Shown: in pieces, positions 61,685 through 64,000 of the stretch
How the letters are laid out: each line of letters begins with the position of its first letter
Numbering within the stretch: position 1 is the first letter of the stretch
Source of the DNA: Chloroflexota bacterium
GTDB taxonomy: Bacteria > Chloroflexota > Anaerolineae > Promineifilales > Promineifilaceae
Direction of reading: 5' to 3'
Length of the DNA stretch: 64,000 nucleotides
Assembly: GCA_013112725.1 (NCBI GenBank)
Contig: JABFFZ010000002.1
Location: 62,001 to 126,000 of the forward strand
The notes under the pieces: generated by a model
What the model was told of the DNA's origin: nothing
The model's input: only the letters and a program-made list of their open reading frames with translations
The model's database searches: none
Made by a program: the position numbers and the translations under genes

Positions 61685-62506
61685 TTACGGCCGTCCCGCC
61701 ATCACCATCGTCCGCGCCGCCTGATACACGTCTTTGCTCTTTACCAACGTCTCCCCTACCAAAATCGCATCTACGCCAATGGCCTGCATCGCCTTTACAT
61801 CCGCGGCCGTCTTCAAGCCACTTTCGCCAACAACGGCCGTAGCTGCCGGTATTAACTGCCGCAAACGGGCCGTATTCTCAAAGTCCACCTCAAATGTCTG
61901 CAAATTGCGGTTGTTCACGCCAATGATACGCGGTTCCAGGGGCAACATCTGCGCCAGTTCGGCTTCGGTGTGTACTTCCACCAACGCCTGCATTCCCAGT
62001 TGGTGCGCCAGCGCCAGCAGCTCCTTCATGTCGCCCGTCCCCAAAACAGCGGCAATCAGCAAAATGGCGTCGGCTCCCGCCGCCCGCGCTTCATACACCT
62101 GGTAGGGATGAAAAATGAAATCTTTGCGCAGCACCGGTATCTTTGGCCCAACCGCCTCTTTGACATCGCGGAGATGCTCCAGTGCGCCCTGAAAGTGACG
62201 GCCGTCCGTCAGCACCGAAATCGCTTGAGCACCCGCCTTCACATAGGCTCGCGCCAGCTTCACCGGATCATAGTTGGGTACCAGCAGCCCTTTGCTGGGC
62301 GACGCCTTTTTACATTCGGCAATGAGGGAGACGCCGGGGGAGGTGACGGCCGTATACAGATCGGCCGGTGGTGGGGCCACGGAGGCCATCGCCCGCACAT
62401 TTTCAAAGGAGACCTCGCGCATCGTTTTGGGCAGTTGCTCCCGGTGATACCGCATGATCTCGTCCAGAATTTCGCCGCGTTGTTTGGCTAAGTTTGATAC
62501 GCTCAT
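61685..62506 (-). CDS. trpC: Indole-3-glycerol-phosphate synthase
   Basis: 273 residues from ATG 62506; in-frame codons upstream overlap repeat DNA and are excluded. TIM-barrel landmarks: SLIAECKKASPSKG (catalytic Lys, phosphate contact), AISVLTDGRHFQG, VLRKDFIFHPYQVYEA (general acid Lys), ALVEVHTEAELAQML, GVNNRNLQTFEVD and AVVGESGLKTAADV. It closes the indole ring in tryptophan synthesis, acting two steps after TrpD, which is encoded upstream with a decayed Uma2 gene between. Confidence 0.95.
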   Translation of the reverse strand: MSVSNLAKQRGEILDEIMRYHREQLPKTMREVSFENVRAMASVAPPPADLYTAVTSPGVSLIAECKKASPSKGLLVPNYDPVKLARAYVKAGAQAISVLTDGRHFQGALEHLRDVKEAVGPKIPVLRKDFIFHPYQVYEARAAGADAILLIAAVLGTGDMKELLALAHQLGMQALVEVHTEAELAQMLPLEPRIIGVNNRNLQTFEVDFENTARLRQLIPAATAVVGESGLKTAADVKAMQAIGVDAILVGETLVKSKDVYQAARTMVMAGRP

Positions 62507-62531
62507 GGGTGGTAATTGCGTAATGGGGTAA

Positions 62532-62846
62532 CTATTTATGGAAAATGTCGGCGACGGGGACAGAAAAGTTGGTGAGGATGACGGACACGGCCGTGTCCCC
62601 CACCCCATACACATTTTGCAACGCAAACTCGCTATCTTCCAACACCAAGACCTCCACCTTCTTTTTGCGGTAATCCACCATCTAATACTCCTTTACGCCT
62701 GCCTGTTCATAGACCTCCAACTTCTGCCCCCGGTCATACATCCAGTTGCCTGGCGATAGAACTTAAACAACCAGATCAGGAGCTGCCTCCACATAACTAT
62801 CGCCCACCACGTTCAGGGCGATGCTAATGTTGCCATTTATCACACT
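62532..62846 (-). pseudogene. Uma2-family (DUF820) pseudogene
   Basis: One minus-strand frame reads NVVGDSYVEAAPDLVV, TAA (62765-62763), VLSPGNWMYDRGQKLEVYEQ, AGVKEY, TAG (62684-62682), MVDYRKKKVEVLVLEDSEFA and ends SVPVADIFHK at 62532. These are the C-terminal landmarks of Uma2 (PDLVVEVLSP, YDRGxK, GVKEYWMVD). The two stops replace Glu and Trp codons, and the N-terminal half is missing. It lies between trpD and trpC. The intact relative at 20008 shows the family is active here. Confidence 0.85.
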
Positions 62847-62858
62847 CCTGTGCGCTTT

Positions 62859-62894
62859 GTTTGTAGACGTTGCAATGCAACGTCTACTACGAAC
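62859..62894. repeat. GTTTGTAG...CTACTACGAAC palindrome, family D
   Basis: GTTTGTAGACGTTGCA faces TGCAACGTCTACTACGAAC; abuts the truncated 5' end of the Uma2 pseudogene. Confidence 0.78.
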
Positions 62895-62917
62895 CTTTTT
62901 GCGTCATTGTAACACAA

Positions 62918-63943
62918 CTAACCAAAGCTATTGCTCATCTTTACCCACACTTCCAGGGCGTGGAGGGCGGCGCCACTGTCAATGGCATGGGCGGCCGTTG
63001 CCAGACCGGCGCGCATATCATCAGAATCTACGCTAAGTGTCGCCGCCGCGTTGAGCAGCACGATGTCGCGGCGGGGGCCTTTGTCCTGGCCGCTCAAAAT
63101 ATCGTGGGTGATCTGGGCATTTTCTTCCGGCGTGCCGCCGATAAAGTCATTCAGGCGGCCCCGCGCCAACCCCAGGTCAGCCGGGTCTAGCTTATAGGTA
63201 GTGACACGGCCGTGCAGCAGCCGACTCACCCGATTCACCCCTGCCGTAGACAGTTCGTCCAGCCCATCCGCGCCATGCACCACATACGCCGCTTTGCTGC
63301 CCAATGCCTGGAGTACCTGGGCCATCGGTTCTGTCAGGTTGGGGTCAAAAACGCCGATCAACTGGTAAGCGGCCCCCGCCGGGTTGGTCAGCGGGCCGAG
63401 GATGTTGAAGATGGTGCGTTGGCCGATTTCGCGGCGCGGCGGCCCGGCAAAACGCATCGCCGGGTGATGGTGGATGGCGTAGAGAAAACCAAAACCCACT
63501 TCCTGAACACAGGCCGCCACCTGCTCCGGCGTCAAGTCCAGATTGCCGCCCAACGCCATGAGGACATCGGCCGAGCCGGATTTGCTGCTGGCGGCGCGGT
63601 TGCCATGTTTGGCCACCTTCATACCCGCACCCGCCACCACAAAGGCGGCCGTTGTGGAAATGTTGAAGGTATGTTTGCCATCGCCACCCGTACCCACCGT
63701 ATCCACCATCATATCCCCGGCGGCCAAAGGCACATGCACGGGGACCACGTGCCCCCGCATGGATTTGGCGCTGCCGGCGATTTCGTCTACAGTTTCCCCC
63801 TTCATGCGCAGCGCTGTCAGGTAACAGCCAATCTGCGACGGCGTGGCTTCACCGTTCATGATGTCGTTCATGGCTGCTTCTGCCTCGGCTAAGGTCAGGT
63901 CTTGAAAGTTGATCGTTTTGGCAATGGCTTCTCTAATTCCCAT
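62918..63943 (-). CDS. trpD: Anthranilate phosphoribosyltransferase
   Basis: 341 residues. The PRPP loop VDTVGTGGDGKHTFNIST, then AKHGNRAASSKSGSADVLMA and GFLYAIHHHPAMRF, are diagnostic. It joins anthranilate to PRPP in tryptophan synthesis. Start ATG 63943 is behind GAGGAAAAG. Further trp genes may lie beyond the right edge. Confidence 0.96.
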   Translation of the reverse strand: MGIREAIAKTINFQDLTLAEAEAAMNDIMNGEATPSQIGCYLTALRMKGETVDEIAGSAKSMRGHVVPVHVPLAAGDMMVDTVGTGGDGKHTFNISTTAAFVVAGAGMKVAKHGNRAASSKSGSADVLMALGGNLDLTPEQVAACVQEVGFGFLYAIHHHPAMRFAGPPRREIGQRTIFNILGPLTNPAGAAYQLIGVFDPNLTEPMAQVLQALGSKAAYVVHGADGLDELSTAGVNRVSRLLHGRVTTYKLDPADLGLARGRLNDFIGGTPEENAQITHDILSGQDKGPRRDIVLLNAAATLSVDSDDMRAGLATAAHAIDSGAALHALEVWVKMSNSFG

Positions 63944-63952
63944 CTTTTCCTC

Positions 63953-63977
63953 GCAATTATGAATTATGAATTATGAA
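63953..63977. repeat. AATTATGA tandem repeat
   Basis: CAATTATGAATTATGAATTA, the same unit as at 9101 and 32133, just upstream of trpD. Confidence 0.8.
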
Positions 63978-64000
63978 AAGGTTGGCCTCACATGCTCACC

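Overview
The window looks like chromosomal DNA of a Chloroflexota bacterium, probably an Anaerolineae-type lineage. This is an inference from style, not from a marker gene. The clues are lipoproteins with long Thr/Pro linkers, an effector-associated (death-like) domain, a class III cyclase/ATPase/TPR regulator, many Uma2, PIN, DUF433/DUF5615 and DUF5678 genes, and one iterated octamer, ACGGCCGT, spread through coding and non-coding DNA. No phage, insertion sequence, CRISPR array, rRNA or replication origin was seen.

Layout. 1-8284 (minus): a glycerol/dihydroxyacetone operon transcribed glpF-dhaK-dhaL-glpK-dhaR-glpA-glpB, running off the left edge. 9140-15117: acyl-CoA enzymes (enoyl-CoA hydratase, 3-hydroxyacyl-CoA dehydrogenase and a degenerate paralogue), a DinB-fold protein, a membrane protein with a phosphatase-like domain, and small metal-binding proteins. 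15117-19837: the most unusual block. A SelW-like gene has an in-frame TGA in its CxxU site. Next come tRNA-Ala(CGC), a leucine (CTC) T-box leader that contains a second gene, tRNA-Ala(GGC), then an effector-associated-domain membrane protein, then leuS. 20008-24528: Uma2, a SnoaL-like protein, a PIN/antitoxin pair, a propeller lipoprotein and a methyltransferase. 24821-38892: an export island with a MacB/FtsX-type exporter, a RIO kinase, two heterodimeric ABC exporter pairs and a MarR regulator. 39048-52137: a DUF433/DUF5615 pair, a double GNAT, a 2-oxoacid:ferredoxin oxidoreductase operon with an embedded aminotransferase, a PPC-domain lipoprotein, a DmpA-type peptidase, a DUF5678/retropepsin pair and a racemase. 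52224-63943: a large secreted C25-like peptidase carrying a hexapeptide-repeat insert, a soluble-adenylyl-cyclase-like giant, a V4R protein, trpC and trpD.

How things fit. Glycerol enters by GlpF and is used either by GlpK plus GlpAB or, after oxidation, by DhaKL; DhaR probably controls the set. The Kor complex next to an aminotransferase fits oxidation of amino-acid-derived 2-oxoacids with ferredoxin reduction. Many exporters and a protease point to an active cell surface.

A second layer runs through the whole window: several families of short dyad repeats. Degenerate 7-8 base tandem repeats, usually folded into long hairpins, fill many intergenic gaps. They also occur in frame inside two ABC exporter genes at the same structural position, and inside the T-box leader. 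Two pairs of about 94 bp elements share terminal inverted repeats and nest around the same kind of stem that occurs alone elsewhere. No function could be assigned to these repeats from sequence alone.
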